Assembly (NCBI RefSeq): GCF_009740285.1
Contig: NZ_CP046566.1
Coordinates: 496,001 to 560,000 of the forward strand
Length of the DNA stretch: 64,000 nt
Reading direction: 5' to 3'
Origin: Phnomibacter ginsenosidimutans
Lineage (GTDB): Bacteria > Bacteroidota > Bacteroidia > Chitinophagales > Chitinophagaceae
The notes beneath the pieces were generated by a model. The model was not told the origin of the DNA. It saw only the letters and a list, made by a program, of their open reading frames with translations, and did not search any database. Below are positions 35,035-44,682 of the stretch, one piece after another (within the stretch, counting starts at the first letter, position 1; each line of letters opens with the position of its first letter). The position numbers were made by a program, and so were the translations under genes.

Positions 35035-37202
35035 ATGAGAAAGTTCGTTCCCATGCTGCTGCTGGCAGCACTCGGCGGATCATCGGCCCTGGCCCAGCAG
35101 GCTTTTACCAAAGACAACCTGCTGAAAAATCAACTGCCTGCCAATTTTTACAATGCTCCCGTGCAAGTGCTGGAGTGGCTCGACGATGAGAAGGTGATAT
35201 TGTATGGTAAGCCTGCACCCGACAGTACAGCACGGCCATACATTTTGGAAATAAAAACCGGCAAAACCATGGCACCTGCTGCCGATTATAAAATGCCATC
35301 GCAGCGTCGGCCCGAGCAGCCGTTGTTCATCAAAAACAACGACATTTTTTTGCGCAGCACAGCTGGCGAAAAACAACTGACGTTTGACAAGGCAGCGGAG
35401 AAGAATCCAACTTTCAGCCCCGACGAAAAGTTTGTGGCCTTTACCCGCAACAACGATTTGTATACAGTAGAATTAGCTACAGGTAAAGAAACCCGCCTCA
35501 CCAAGGATGGCACCGATTTGATTTTGAACGGCTATGCCAGCTGGGTGTATTGGGAAGAAATTTTTGGTCGCCCAACGGCCTTCCGTGCTTTTTGGTGGAG
35601 CCCCGATAGCAAGACACTGGCGTACATGCGTTTTGATCAAAGCCGTATTAACATGTTCCCGCTGTACAACGCCGACGGCAGCCACGGCAGCCTCGAAGAA
35701 ACCCGCTACCCCAAGGCCGGCGACCCCAACCCCGATGTAAAACTCGGTTTTGTACAAGCCACCGGAGGCAGCACTACCTGGGTTGATTTCAACAGTGCGG
35801 TAGACCACCAACTGGGCTGGCCCGAGTGGAAGCCCGATGGCAGTGCCTTGTATGTGCAGTGGCAAAACCGCGGCCAGGATTCGCTCCGCATGTTTGCGGT
35901 CAATCCGAAAGATGCTGCTAAAAAAGAAGTGTATTTCGAAACACAAAAACATGGATTAGCCTGGATGAAGCAGATGACCGGCTTACGTTTATCAACGGCG
36001 GTGCCGACATGATTATCATGAGCGACAAAAGCGGCTGGAAGCATTTTGCCGTGTACAGCAGCGATGGTGTGTTTAAGAACAACATCACCAACGGCAACTT
36101 TACCGTGCAGGAAGTATTGGGCCTCGATGAAAAAACGAAAACGCTGTACATCAGGGTTCGTGGCAAAGATGGTTTTGCACGGAGTGATATTTATGCAGCT
36201 TCGTTGGATGGTCAAAAAATGACCCGCCTTACGTTTGGCAACTACAACCACAGCCGCCCCATTTTTTCGCCCAACTACAAATACCTCATTACTTCGTACA
36301 GCAATATTATCGACCCCGGTGGTATGGCCATTGTCAACAATCAGGGTAAGCTGGTACGTGAGCTGAGTAAAACGGCCGGCAGTGCCATGAGCAATTATAC
36401 ACTTGCCAAAACAGAACTCATCTTCATTAAAAGTGCTGATGGCAAATATGATTTGCCGGCCATCGTTACCTATCCAACCAATTATGTAGCGGGCAAAAAA
36501 TATCCCATGCTGGTAAATGTGTATGGTGGCCCCGATGCCTCACAAGTAACCGATGCATGGCAATGGAATGGCCAGCGCCAGTGGTATGCCAGCGAAGGCT
36601 TGCTGCAGGTTACTTTCGACAACCGTGCCAGTGGTCATTTTGGCAAAGCTGCTATCGGAGAAATCCATCGCCAGCTGGGTATTCTGGAAATTGAAGACTT
36701 CCGCACCATGGCCAAATACTTCATTGATAAGGGCATGGCCGATCCGACAAAAGTGTGCATCACCGGCTTTAGCTTCGGTGGCTACATGAGCTGTATGGCA
36801 CTTACCTATGCCAGCGATGTATTTACACATGGCATGGCAGGCGGCAGCGTAACGGACTGGCATTTGTACGACAGCCACTACACCGAACGTTTTATGGATA
36901 CCCCCGGCGAAAACCCGGAAGGCTACAAGAAAACCAGTGTGATGCAATATGTAGACAAGTACAAAGGCATGCTGCAAATTGTACATGGCACCATGGACGA
37001 TAACGTACACATGCAAAACAGCATTCAGCTGATTGGCGCCTTGCAAGACAAGGGTAAAGACTTTGAATTCATGTTGTATCCAAACGGCCGTCACGGATGG
37101 GGATTTATGCCTGCCCGCAACAATCACTTCACCAATTTGAAAACGAAGTTCATTTACCAGCATTTGCTGGAGAAAGAAGTGCCAAAAGAGATTTTGAGAT
37201 AA
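35035..37202 (+). CDS. Dipeptidyl peptidase IV family serine protease (frameshifted)
   Basis: Signal peptide MRKFVPMLLLAALGGSSALA. The N-terminal part is a DPP IV-like beta-propeller (FSPDEKFVAFTRNNDLYTVE, ASWVYWEEIFGRPTAFRAFW, where the EE motif binds the substrate N-terminus). The C-terminal part is a prolyl oligopeptidase domain with nucleophile GFSFGGYMS, acid site GTMDDNVHMQNS and GRHGW for the catalytic His. The frame breaks after residue ~304, where cacaaaaac has five A (35945-35949). A sixth A restores QKTWISLDEADDRLTFINGG and joins the two halves into 722 residues, the family norm. It removes X-Pro/Ala dipeptides from exported peptides. Confidence 0.92.
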
Positions 37203-37217
37203 TGCAGTTTGTGCAAC

Positions 37218-37247
37218 AAAAAGCCTTCCGATTCGGAAGGCTTTTTT
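37218..37247. terminator. Bidirectional terminator between convergent genes
   Basis: AAAAAGCCTTCCGA and its complement TTCGGAAGGCTTTTT form a near-perfect palindrome with A/T tails, placed between the dipeptidyl peptidase and the convergent 37254 gene. Confidence 0.85.
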
Positions 37248-37253
37248 ATTTAC

Positions 37254-38177
37254 TTAAGTTGTTACAATCAATACGGTGAGCAATCCGCCGATCAGTAAAT
37301 ACACGCCAACAATCAGATACGGCATTCGTTTGCCGGCCTTGTAATCTTTGATAAATGCGGCACGGGTAGCATCGTGGCCGGGCACCTGCCGAAGCATGCC
37401 TACCAATGCTTTGTGTTGCTGAACGGATGCAAAAATCAACGACTGGTCTTGTGGGTTTTCTTCCACCAATTGAAACACATATGCCGGATGATGGGTAGCC
37501 ACAGCCTGCATGGCTTCGTGAAAATAGCTGCTATGCACACCGTACTGTTGGGGAAGGCTGTACAAGCTGTCTTTGAAAGTATTGTATGAAATATCTTTTG
37601 CAGCAGCCTGCATAAAATGTAGCGTTTGTGTATAGCGGTTGTGTATGGAAGCCGTGTTGTCAAAAACCAATTGGAGCTGGCTGGTTAGCAGTGTGTTGAA
37701 TGCTGGATGAGGCATGGCTTTTGCCGGCCATGCATCCCAAGCAGCAAAGCCATTGCGGAAAGAATAATGCTGTAATGGAAAAGCTGCATTGATGCGTTCA
37801 CTCAACAAAACATATGACTTCAGTAGTAGCGCTTCATTCAAAATTGTATACACCGTGCTGTCTGAAATTGCCATCAATTGCCAAGATTCTTTTTTGTTCT
37901 TGTACAATCGCAAAGCATTGGCATCCTGCATAATGCTAAACTTTGAGCCGCTGTAGTGATTCGCATTGTGGCGCAGCAGCGTATCTGTAAAACTAACGGC
38001 AGGACCTGTACCGGCTTTGTCGTAAAAGATACCAATGGAATAAACAAAAGCTGTATCTGGCAGCAGTTGTACTAAATGTTGTTGGTTCTTTTTGCCTGTT
38101 TGAAAAAAGACGGGCTGTGCATGCAGGCAAGCCGCATTTACCAATACAAAAACCACTATACACGAAACAAGTTTCAT
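37254..38177 (-). CDS. Hypothetical exported protein with C-terminal membrane helix
   Basis: 307 residues from MKLVSCIVVFVLVNAACLHA (signal peptide, cleavage after HAQ). The body is helical with no recognised domain (for example NHYSGSKFSIMQDANALRLY, AAWDAWPAKAMPHPAF). It ends in a hydrophobic segment (YLIVGVYLLIGGLLTVLIVT) that would anchor it as a type I membrane protein. The open frame upstream of 38177 is probably untranslated. It is transcribed convergently with the dipeptidyl peptidase gene. Function unknown. Confidence 0.6.
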   Translation of the reverse strand: MKLVSCIVVFVLVNAACLHAQPVFFQTGKKNQQHLVQLLPDTAFVYSIGIFYDKAGTGPAVSFTDTLLRHNANHYSGSKFSIMQDANALRLYKNKKESWQLMAISDSTVYTILNEALLLKSYVLLSERINAAFPLQHYSFRNGFAAWDAWPAKAMPHPAFNTLLTSQLQLVFDNTASIHNRYTQTLHFMQAAAKDISYNTFKDSLYSLPQQYGVHSSYFHEAMQAVATHHPAYVFQLVEENPQDQSLIFASVQQHKALVGMLRQVPGHDATRAAFIKDYKAGKRMPYLIVGVYLLIGGLLTVLIVTT

Positions 38178-38265
38178 ACGCTTACAGTGCTGGTATATAA
38201 ATGTAAATGCGACCTGATAGCGGAGCATGAGAAATTGTATAAATGGCAAGGATGATGGACAATAA

Positions 38266-38297
38266 AAACGGCAGTACGCAAACCCGTACTGCCGTTT
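38266..38297 (-). terminator. Terminator after the M28 peptidase gene
   Basis: Perfect 13-bp arms AAACGGCAGTACG and CGTACTGCCGTTT around six bases, followed on the minus strand by TTATTG, 22 bases beyond the peptidase stop. Confidence 0.75.
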
Positions 38298-38318
38298 GAT
38301 GCATGGAGTAAAAAGGTT

Positions 38319-39875
38319 TTACTCTACACCGCCTTTGCGGGTTGGGCTGCGTTTAGCAGGCCATTCGCCGGGCTGACCGGTACGTGGGTTGGGCGGCAGA
38401 ATAATTTTTTCGCGGCTGGTAGTGTTGGGGTCTTCGCAGGCCATGTACACCATAATGGCAGTAAGGATGGCATTGCTACGCACATCATCCCACACAATTT
38501 TATCGTAGGTATCGCGGTTGGTATGCCAGGTGTAGTTGCCATAGCTCCAGCTGAGTGAGCTAAGGCTGAATGCAGGAGCACCCGCTGCTACAAACGAAGC
38601 ATTGTCGGAACCGCCGCCAGCAGGTGAACCAGGAAAGCGGGTTTCCAAACCTTGCTTGTAGGGCTCAGGTACTTTGCTCAACCAGCGGGTAATGTATTCG
38701 TAAGAGTGTACAAAACCTGCGCCACCAATGTTGGCTACGCGGCCGGTGCCATTATCCTGATTGAATAACGCTTGCAGATTGCTGACAATATCCGGATGAT
38801 CTTCTACAAAAGCACGGGAACCATTCAGGCCCTGCTCTTCGCTGCCCCAATGGCCAACCAAAATGGTTCGCTTGGGGTTGGGATACACCTTTTTCAGAAT
38901 GCGCATGGCTTCCAGCATCACCAATGTACCAGTGCCGTTATCAGTAGCACCGGTGCCACCATCCCAACTGTCAAAGTGGGCACTCAGCATCACATACTCG
39001 TTGGGTTTTTGTGTGCCCTTTATTTCTGCTACAGTGTTGTACGTTGGCGCCATGCCAAGGTCTTTGCTATCGGCACGTACACTCAGTTTTGGTGCCTTGC
39101 CCGATTCGATGAGGCGATACAACAAACCATAATCTTCCAGCGCCACATCTACGGTTGGAATTTTGCTGGTGTTGGCTGCAAAAATTTTATTGACGCCAAA
39201 ACCATTGCTCCAGTTAGAGGCAACGATACCAATCGCACCGGCTTTCTCCAATGCCTGTGCCAGTTGCTTGGCATTGAGGCCTGTTGCCGATAATCTTTTA
39301 CGCCAGGCATCCTGCTGCGCAGCCCTGTCTTTCTTCATTTTTTCAAACGATTCTTTCAGCGCAAATTCTTCCCAGTTGTAATCGGGGCGGCCGGTAGGCT
39401 GCGCCATAGAAATGAGTACAAACTTGCCTTTTACATTGGGCAGCCATTGCTGAAAAGCAACCGAATCTTTCACTTCGGGAATGATGATGCAATCGCCGGA
39501 AACGGCTTTGCCACCTGTATTGGGGCTCCATGCCAGCTGTGTGCCTTCAAGGGTTTTTACCCAAGGGGCAATCATGTCAATATGAGTAACGCCACGTTCC
39601 CAGCTGCGCCATTCGCCCCACTTTTCATTGCGGGCTGCAATGCCCCAACTTGTGTATTTGGCCACTGCCCAGTCATGCGCCTGTTGCATTTTGGGTGAGC
39701 CTACCAATCGGGGACCAATGCCATCCATCAGTTCTTGTCCGAGCGGTTGCAATTGTGAGTTGCTGGTGGCTTCTTTCACAATGGCAGCCACCATAAGTGA
39801 GTCTTTGTTTTGAGCTTGCAGGTTGTTGCTCATAAGGGCGGGCAACAGCACAGCAGTAAGCAAAAATCTTTTCAT
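38319..39875 (-). CDS. M28 family zinc aminopeptidase
   Basis: 518 residues from MKRFLLTAVLLPALMSNNLQ (signal peptide, cleavage after LQAQ). It has a PA-domain-like insert (AKQLAQALEKAGAIGIVASN) and the M28 di-zinc core: SAHFDSWDGGTGATDNGTG (His and Asp ligands), GHWGSEEQGLNGSRAF (catalytic and ligand Glu), FNQDNGTGR (Asp) and YTWHTNRDTYDKI (His). It hydrolyses N-terminal residues of peptides in the periplasm or outside the cell. It is divergent from the tricorn-like protease gene and lies in a peptide-utilisation neighbourhood. Confidence 0.9.
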   Translation of the reverse strand: MKRFLLTAVLLPALMSNNLQAQNKDSLMVAAIVKEATSNSQLQPLGQELMDGIGPRLVGSPKMQQAHDWAVAKYTSWGIAARNEKWGEWRSWERGVTHIDMIAPWVKTLEGTQLAWSPNTGGKAVSGDCIIIPEVKDSVAFQQWLPNVKGKFVLISMAQPTGRPDYNWEEFALKESFEKMKKDRAAQQDAWRKRLSATGLNAKQLAQALEKAGAIGIVASNWSNGFGVNKIFAANTSKIPTVDVALEDYGLLYRLIESGKAPKLSVRADSKDLGMAPTYNTVAEIKGTQKPNEYVMLSAHFDSWDGGTGATDNGTGTLVMLEAMRILKKVYPNPKRTILVGHWGSEEQGLNGSRAFVEDHPDIVSNLQALFNQDNGTGRVANIGGAGFVHSYEYITRWLSKVPEPYKQGLETRFPGSPAGGGSDNASFVAAGAPAFSLSSLSWSYGNYTWHTNRDTYDKIVWDDVRSNAILTAIMVYMACEDPNTTSREKIILPPNPRTGQPGEWPAKRSPTRKGGVE

Positions 39876-40010
39876 ACCGGTGTAGGTTATTTTGTTCATA
39901 AGACGACAGCACCGGCTATTTCAAGCAGCTTGCCACTCTTCAATTTTCGTCATCATCCTTCAAGCTTATCATGGCTACGCAATATCTTCGGAACCAATCC
40001 CCAATTGTAT

Positions 40011-43000
40011 ATGAAACACATCCTCTGGTGCTGCCTGCTCTTTGCGTCGCAGGTGCTGGCACAAAACAACTCAGCCCATTTCATGGCGTATCCATCGCTT
40101 ACCCCCGACGGGCAAACCATTTTGTTTAGCTACGAAGGCGACATTTGGTCGGTGCCGGCTGCCGGTGGAACCGCTGTACGCCTTACGGCCATGCCCGGTT
40201 ACGAAACCAATGCCCGTGTTTCGCCCGATGGCAAATGGCTGGCATTTACCGGCAGGCAGTTTGGCAACGCAGATGTATTTGTGATGCCATTTACTGGTGG
40301 CGAAATTCGCCAACTCACCTGGCACAGCAGCAGCGATGATGTAGACAGCTGGAGCTGGGATAGCCAGTTTATTTATTTCACCAGTGGTAGAGACAGCCGT
40401 CAGTCGGGTTACAAAGTTTCTTTGCAAGGTGGCACGCCTGTACGGGTGCTGAGCGATTATTATTTCAGCTACGATCACAACCTGTGGGAGCACCCACAGT
40501 CGAAGGATATTTATTTTACCGATAGCTGGGAAAGTACTAATCAGGCTTACCGGAAAAGATACAAAGGCGCTTTTGCACCCGACATTCAATCGTACAATCC
40601 GCAAACCAAACAATTCAAAAAATACACCGATTACAACGGTAAAGATTTTGCCCATTCCATCGACCAAAAGGGCAATGTGTATTTCATCAGCGATGAGGCC
40701 AACGGCGAATACAATTTGTATACACTAACTGCTGGCAAAAAGAAAGGGCTTACCAAATTCAACACTTCCATCAAATGGCCGCAAGTGGCTGCCAATGGTA
40801 GCAAAGTGGTGTTTGAAAAAGACTATCAGATTTGGAGTTATGACGTAGCAAAAGACAAAGCCACAGCAGTAGATATTCGCATCACCCGAAACTATGTTTT
40901 GCCCAAAGACAAAGACTTTTCGGTAGCCGGAGAGATTACGCAGTTTGATGTGTCGCCCGATGGTAAGAAGCTGGCATTTACCAGCCGCGGCGAGTTGTTT
41001 GTGAGTGATGTAGAAGGCAAGTTTGTACGCATGATAAATAAGGGGAATGCAGAAAGAGCTACAGAAGTAAAATGGCTGAGCGATAATAAATCACTCTTGT
41101 TTTTGCAAACCATCAACGGCTATAGCAATCCTTGTGTGGTAGCAGCCGATGGCAGCAGTGCGGTAAAAGTGCTGGCGCAAGATGCAGCCAACGCCCGATT
41201 CTTATCTCTCAATAGTAAGCGTACACAAGCTGCATACATCAGTGGGCGTGGTGAAGTGAAATTGATTGACACAAAAACATACGCCATCAGCACCGTGCTG
41301 AAAGATGAGATTTGGGGCAACCGCGGCAGTGTGCCTTTCTTTTCGCCAAATGATGAATACCTGACGCTAAATGTGTACCGCAATTTTGAAACCGACATTG
41401 TGGTACATCAGTTGAAAACAGGCAAAACAACGAACCTCACCAACACTGGCGTAACAGAAGCCGACCCCATGTGGAGCCCCGATAGCAAGTACCTCTACTT
41501 TGTGAGCAATCCGTTGAAACCAGCGTATCCGTTTGGTTTGTCGCCGGCAAGAGTGTATCGGGTAGCATTGGAAAAATTTGATGATCCTTATCGGCAGGAT
41601 AAAGTAGATGAACTTTTTCAGCAAGAGAAAAAAGACACCACGAAAAAGAAAGACAGTGTAGCCAGTTTACGCATCGACACGCAGCGCTTTTTGGAACGGA
41701 TGGAAATGGTAGGGCCTGCGGTAGGCAATCAATACCTGGTGACGGTGTTGCAAAAAGGAGAGAAGCAAATGGTGCTGTATGTGAGTGATCATGCAGAAGG
41801 TCGTTCTTCATTATGGAAAACAACCTACGAACCGTTTGAGCAACCCAAAACAGAACGCATACAAGGCGCAGATGGTTTTGGCTACGAAGTGATTGGTGCC
41901 GATGGTAAATACTTTGTATTGATGCGGGGTAATATTGCCCGCCTCAATCTCGATGCCAACAAAGCTGAACCCATTACTATCAATTACACATTCCGGCGCA
42001 ATCTGGCTGAGGAGTTCAATCAAATGTTTGCTGAAGCTTGGGCACAAATGGAAGAAAACTTTTACGACGATAGTTTCCGGGGTCTTGACTGGAAAGCCAT
42101 CAAAGCCAGATATGCTGCGCATTTGCCGTACGTCAATACACGTTTGGATTTGCGGGTGTTGCTGAATGATATGTTGGGTGAACTCAACTCTTCACACACG
42201 GGCTTCAGCACTTTTGGAGATGATGAAAATGTAGTGCTGCAAAACCGCACAGTGGAACCGGGCATTGTGTTTGAGCCAAACAACCCATTTACCGTGAAAC
42301 GCATTATTGCCCGTGGCCCTGCTGATAAAAAAGGCATCAACATTCAGCCCGGTGATGTATTGGTAAAAGTGAATGATGTAACCATAGATCCGCAACAAGA
42401 CAGGAGCCGCTATTTTACGCAGCCATCCGCCGATAAAGAAATGCGCCTCAGTTTTAAAAATGCTGCAGGTACGTACACAGTTAGCATTCATCCCACCAAT
42501 AACGTAAGCGGATTGCTGTACGAAGAATGGATTGATGCCAATCAACAAAGAGTAGACAGTAAGAGCAACCAACGCATTGCCTACACCCACATGAAAAACA
42601 TGGGCACTGGAGAGTTGGAAACCTTCCTCACAGATATGGGCCGTGACTTCTATCAGAAGGATGCACTCATACTGGATTTACGCTACAACACTGGTGGTAA
42701 TGTACACGATGAAGTACTGAAGTTTTTGACACAGAAAACTTACCTGCGCTGGAAGTATCGCAATGGTTCACTTACCGGCCAAAGCAATTTTGCACCCGCC
42801 GATAAGCCCATTGTACTGTTGGTAAATGAGCAAAGCCTGAGCGATGCTGAAATGACGGCGACTGGTTTCAAAGCTTTGAAACTTGGAACGATTGTGGGCA
42901 ATGAAACCTACCGCTGGATTGTGTTTACCACCGGTACCAATTTGGTGGATGGCAGTGCATTGCGCTTGCCCAGTTGGGGCTGTTATACACTGGATGGTAA

Positions 43001-43130
43001 AGACATTGAATTTGCCGGCGTACAGCCCGATGTAAAAGTGCTCAACAACTTCGACGACAAAGCCAATGGCCGCGACCCACAACTCGATAAAGCCATTGAA
43101 CTGATATTGGAGCAACTGAAGAAGCAGTAA
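40011..43130 (+). CDS. Tricorn-like S41 family protease
   Basis: 1039 residues from MKHILWCCLLFASQVLAQNN (signal peptide); the open frame upstream belongs to the divergent promoter region. Residues 25-650 contain WD40/PD40-type beta-propeller repeats (SPDGKWLAFTGRQFGNADVF, SWSWDSQFIYFTSGRDSRQS). A helical C1 domain follows (EAWAQMEENFYDDSFRGLDW), then a PDZ domain (ARGPADKKGINIQPGDVLVK) and the S41 catalytic domain (ALILDLRYNTGGNVHDEVL, NEQSLSDAEMTATGF with the nucleophile Ser region). This is the tricorn protease architecture, which trims oligopeptides. Its neighbours are other peptidases and peptide transporters. Confidence 0.92.
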   Translation: MKHILWCCLLFASQVLAQNNSAHFMAYPSLTPDGQTILFSYEGDIWSVPAAGGTAVRLTAMPGYETNARVSPDGKWLAFTGRQFGNADVFVMPFTGGEIRQLTWHSSSDDVDSWSWDSQFIYFTSGRDSRQSGYKVSLQGGTPVRVLSDYYFSYDHNLWEHPQSKDIYFTDSWESTNQAYRKRYKGAFAPDIQSYNPQTKQFKKYTDYNGKDFAHSIDQKGNVYFISDEANGEYNLYTLTAGKKKGLTKFNTSIKWPQVAANGSKVVFEKDYQIWSYDVAKDKATAVDIRITRNYVLPKDKDFSVAGEITQFDVSPDGKKLAFTSRGELFVSDVEGKFVRMINKGNAERATEVKWLSDNKSLLFLQTINGYSNPCVVAADGSSAVKVLAQDAANARFLSLNSKRTQAAYISGRGEVKLIDTKTYAISTVLKDEIWGNRGSVPFFSPNDEYLTLNVYRNFETDIVVHQLKTGKTTNLTNTGVTEADPMWSPDSKYLYFVSNPLKPAYPFGLSPARVYRVALEKFDDPYRQDKVDELFQQEKKDTTKKKDSVASLRIDTQRFLERMEMVGPAVGNQYLVTVLQKGEKQMVLYVSDHAEGRSSLWKTTYEPFEQPKTERIQGADGFGYEVIGADGKYFVLMRGNIARLNLDANKAEPITINYTFRRNLAEEFNQMFAEAWAQMEENFYDDSFRGLDWKAIKARYAAHLPYVNTRLDLRVLLNDMLGELNSSHTGFSTFGDDENVVLQNRTVEPGIVFEPNNPFTVKRIIARGPADKKGINIQPGDVLVKVNDVTIDPQQDRSRYFTQPSADKEMRLSFKNAAGTYTVSIHPTNNVSGLLYEEWIDANQQRVDSKSNQRIAYTHMKNMGTGELETFLTDMGRDFYQKDALILDLRYNTGGNVHDEVLKFLTQKTYLRWKYRNGSLTGQSNFAPADKPIVLLVNEQSLSDAEMTATGFKALKLGTIVGNETYRWIVFTTGTNLVDGSALRLPSWGCYTLDGKDIEFAGVQPDVKVLNNFDDKANGRDPQLDKAIELILEQLKKQ

Positions 43131-43168
43131 CACGGATTACACGAATGACTCGAATGATCACGAATAAA

Positions 43169-43204
43169 AAAAGAGAACGGCAATTAGACCGTTCTCTTTT
43201 TTTT
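43169..43204. terminator. Bidirectional terminator between S41 protease and purD
   Basis: AAAAGAGAACGG and CCGTTCTCTTTT pair perfectly around CAATTAGA with T and A tails. It lies between two convergent genes. Confidence 0.85.
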
Positions 43205-43290
43205 GCTTAAAGCAGAAGGCTAAAGGCAAAAGACAAAACAACTCCGAGACCTCCTTTCCTCTGTGCGAAAAAAACTCAAACGCCGAAGGC
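43205..43290. repeat. 'ctctgtgcgaa/gccgaaggc' dispersed repeat
   Basis: Contains agcagaaggctaaaggcaaa, cctctgtgcgaaaaaaactc and aaacgccgaaggc, matching phrases at 870-1100 and, in reverse complement, at 54285-54560. Confidence 0.6.
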
Positions 43291-43293
43291 TCT

Positions 43294-44562
43294 TTACTCG
43301 AATTCGTACCCGATATCATTCCTGAAATACATGCCTTCAAACTGCACCTGTGCAATGCAGGCTTTGGCTTGTGCAGCAGCCTGCTGTATGGTAGGCGCCA
43401 ATGATGTAGCGGTAATCACACGGCCACCACTCGTTACCAGTGTGCCTTCATCTTTCAATTGCGTACCTGCATGAAACAGCATGGTATCCGCTGGTAGTGT
43501 TGCGGGTAGTTGCATGGTTTTTCCTTTGGCATAATCGCCGGGATAGCCACCGCTTACCGCCATCACAGTGGCCGCCGCTCTGTCATCTATTTTCACTGAT
43601 GCATTGGCAAGAGAACCGTTGTTGAGTTGTACAAACAATTCCACCAAATCACTTTGTAAACGAGGCATTACCACTTCTGTTTCGGGGTCGCCCATGCGGC
43701 AGTTGTATTCAATCACATACGGTTCGCCTTCCACATTAATCAAACCAAAAAATACAAATCCTTTGTACACCAAATCTTCTTTGGCAAAACCATTGATGGT
43801 GGGTTCAATAATGCGGTCGATTACTTTTTGCATAAACACATCATCTGCAAAAGGCACAGGACTCACACAGCCCATGCCGCCGGTGTTGAGGCCGGTATCG
43901 CCTTCACCAATGCGTTTGTAATCTTTGGCATGGCCAATGATTTTATAGTCTTTGCCATCGGTCAATACAAACACGCTGATTTCAATGCCTGATAAAAATT
44001 GTTCTACCACTACACGGCTGCTGGCGTCACCAAATTGTTTGTGCAAAATCATTTCGGCAAACACTTGTTGCGCTTCTTCGTGGGTGCTGCAAATCACCAC
44101 GCCTTTGCCTGCGGCGAGGCCGTCGGCTTTCAGTACAATGGGCAGGCTGTGTTGTGCCAGATAGGCTTTGCCGTCTTCAAAATTGTCGGCGGTAAATTCA
44201 GCATACGCAGCAGTAGGTATTTGCTGACGCTGCATAAACTTTTTGCTGAATGCTTTGCTGCCTTCTAATTGTGCGGCTTCTTTCGAAGGGCCAATGACTG
44301 CTACGCCTTTGGCAGTAAAATAATCATACACGCCATTTACCAGCGGATCTTCGGGGCCCACTACAATCAGGTCGATGTGATTGGCAGCCACAAATTTTTC
44401 GATGGCTGCAAAATCATTGACGCCAATAGGAACATTGGTGCCGATGTTGCCGGTGCCGCCATTGCCGGGGGCAATAAAGAGTTGTTGGCACAAGGGGCTT
44501 TGTTTCATTTTCCAGGCCAGGGCGTGTTCGCGGCCGCCGGCGCCAAGTAGCAGTATGTTCAT
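43294..44562 (-). CDS. purD: Phosphoribosylamine-glycine ligase
   Basis: 422 residues, the second step of de novo purine synthesis (PRA + Gly + ATP to GAR). The N-terminus MNILLLGAGGREHALAWKMK is the PurD Rossmann-like start. The ATP-grasp part shows VLKADGLAAGKGVVICSTHE, GIEISVFVLTDG, and the family signature YNCRMGDPETEVVMPRLQSD with the conserved MGDPE. It ends with the small C domain. Length is standard. It is a single gene, convergent with the S41 protease and divergent from the POT transporter. Confidence 0.96.
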   Translation of the reverse strand: MNILLLGAGGREHALAWKMKQSPLCQQLFIAPGNGGTGNIGTNVPIGVNDFAAIEKFVAANHIDLIVVGPEDPLVNGVYDYFTAKGVAVIGPSKEAAQLEGSKAFSKKFMQRQQIPTAAYAEFTADNFEDGKAYLAQHSLPIVLKADGLAAGKGVVICSTHEEAQQVFAEMILHKQFGDASSRVVVEQFLSGIEISVFVLTDGKDYKIIGHAKDYKRIGEGDTGLNTGGMGCVSPVPFADDVFMQKVIDRIIEPTINGFAKEDLVYKGFVFFGLINVEGEPYVIEYNCRMGDPETEVVMPRLQSDLVELFVQLNNGSLANASVKIDDRAAATVMAVSGGYPGDYAKGKTMQLPATLPADTMLFHAGTQLKDEGTLVTSGGRVITATSLAPTIQQAAAQAKACIAQVQFEGMYFRNDIGYEFE

Positions 44563-44682
44563 GATTGCAGTGCGGTAATAATTGGCTGCGAAAGTAGCCT
44601 AAAATCAGCCCGTGGTGTGCATTTTCTACCTATTTTGGGCCGCCGCCGCCAAACGGGCCGGCATCAAAACAAAAAACAACGT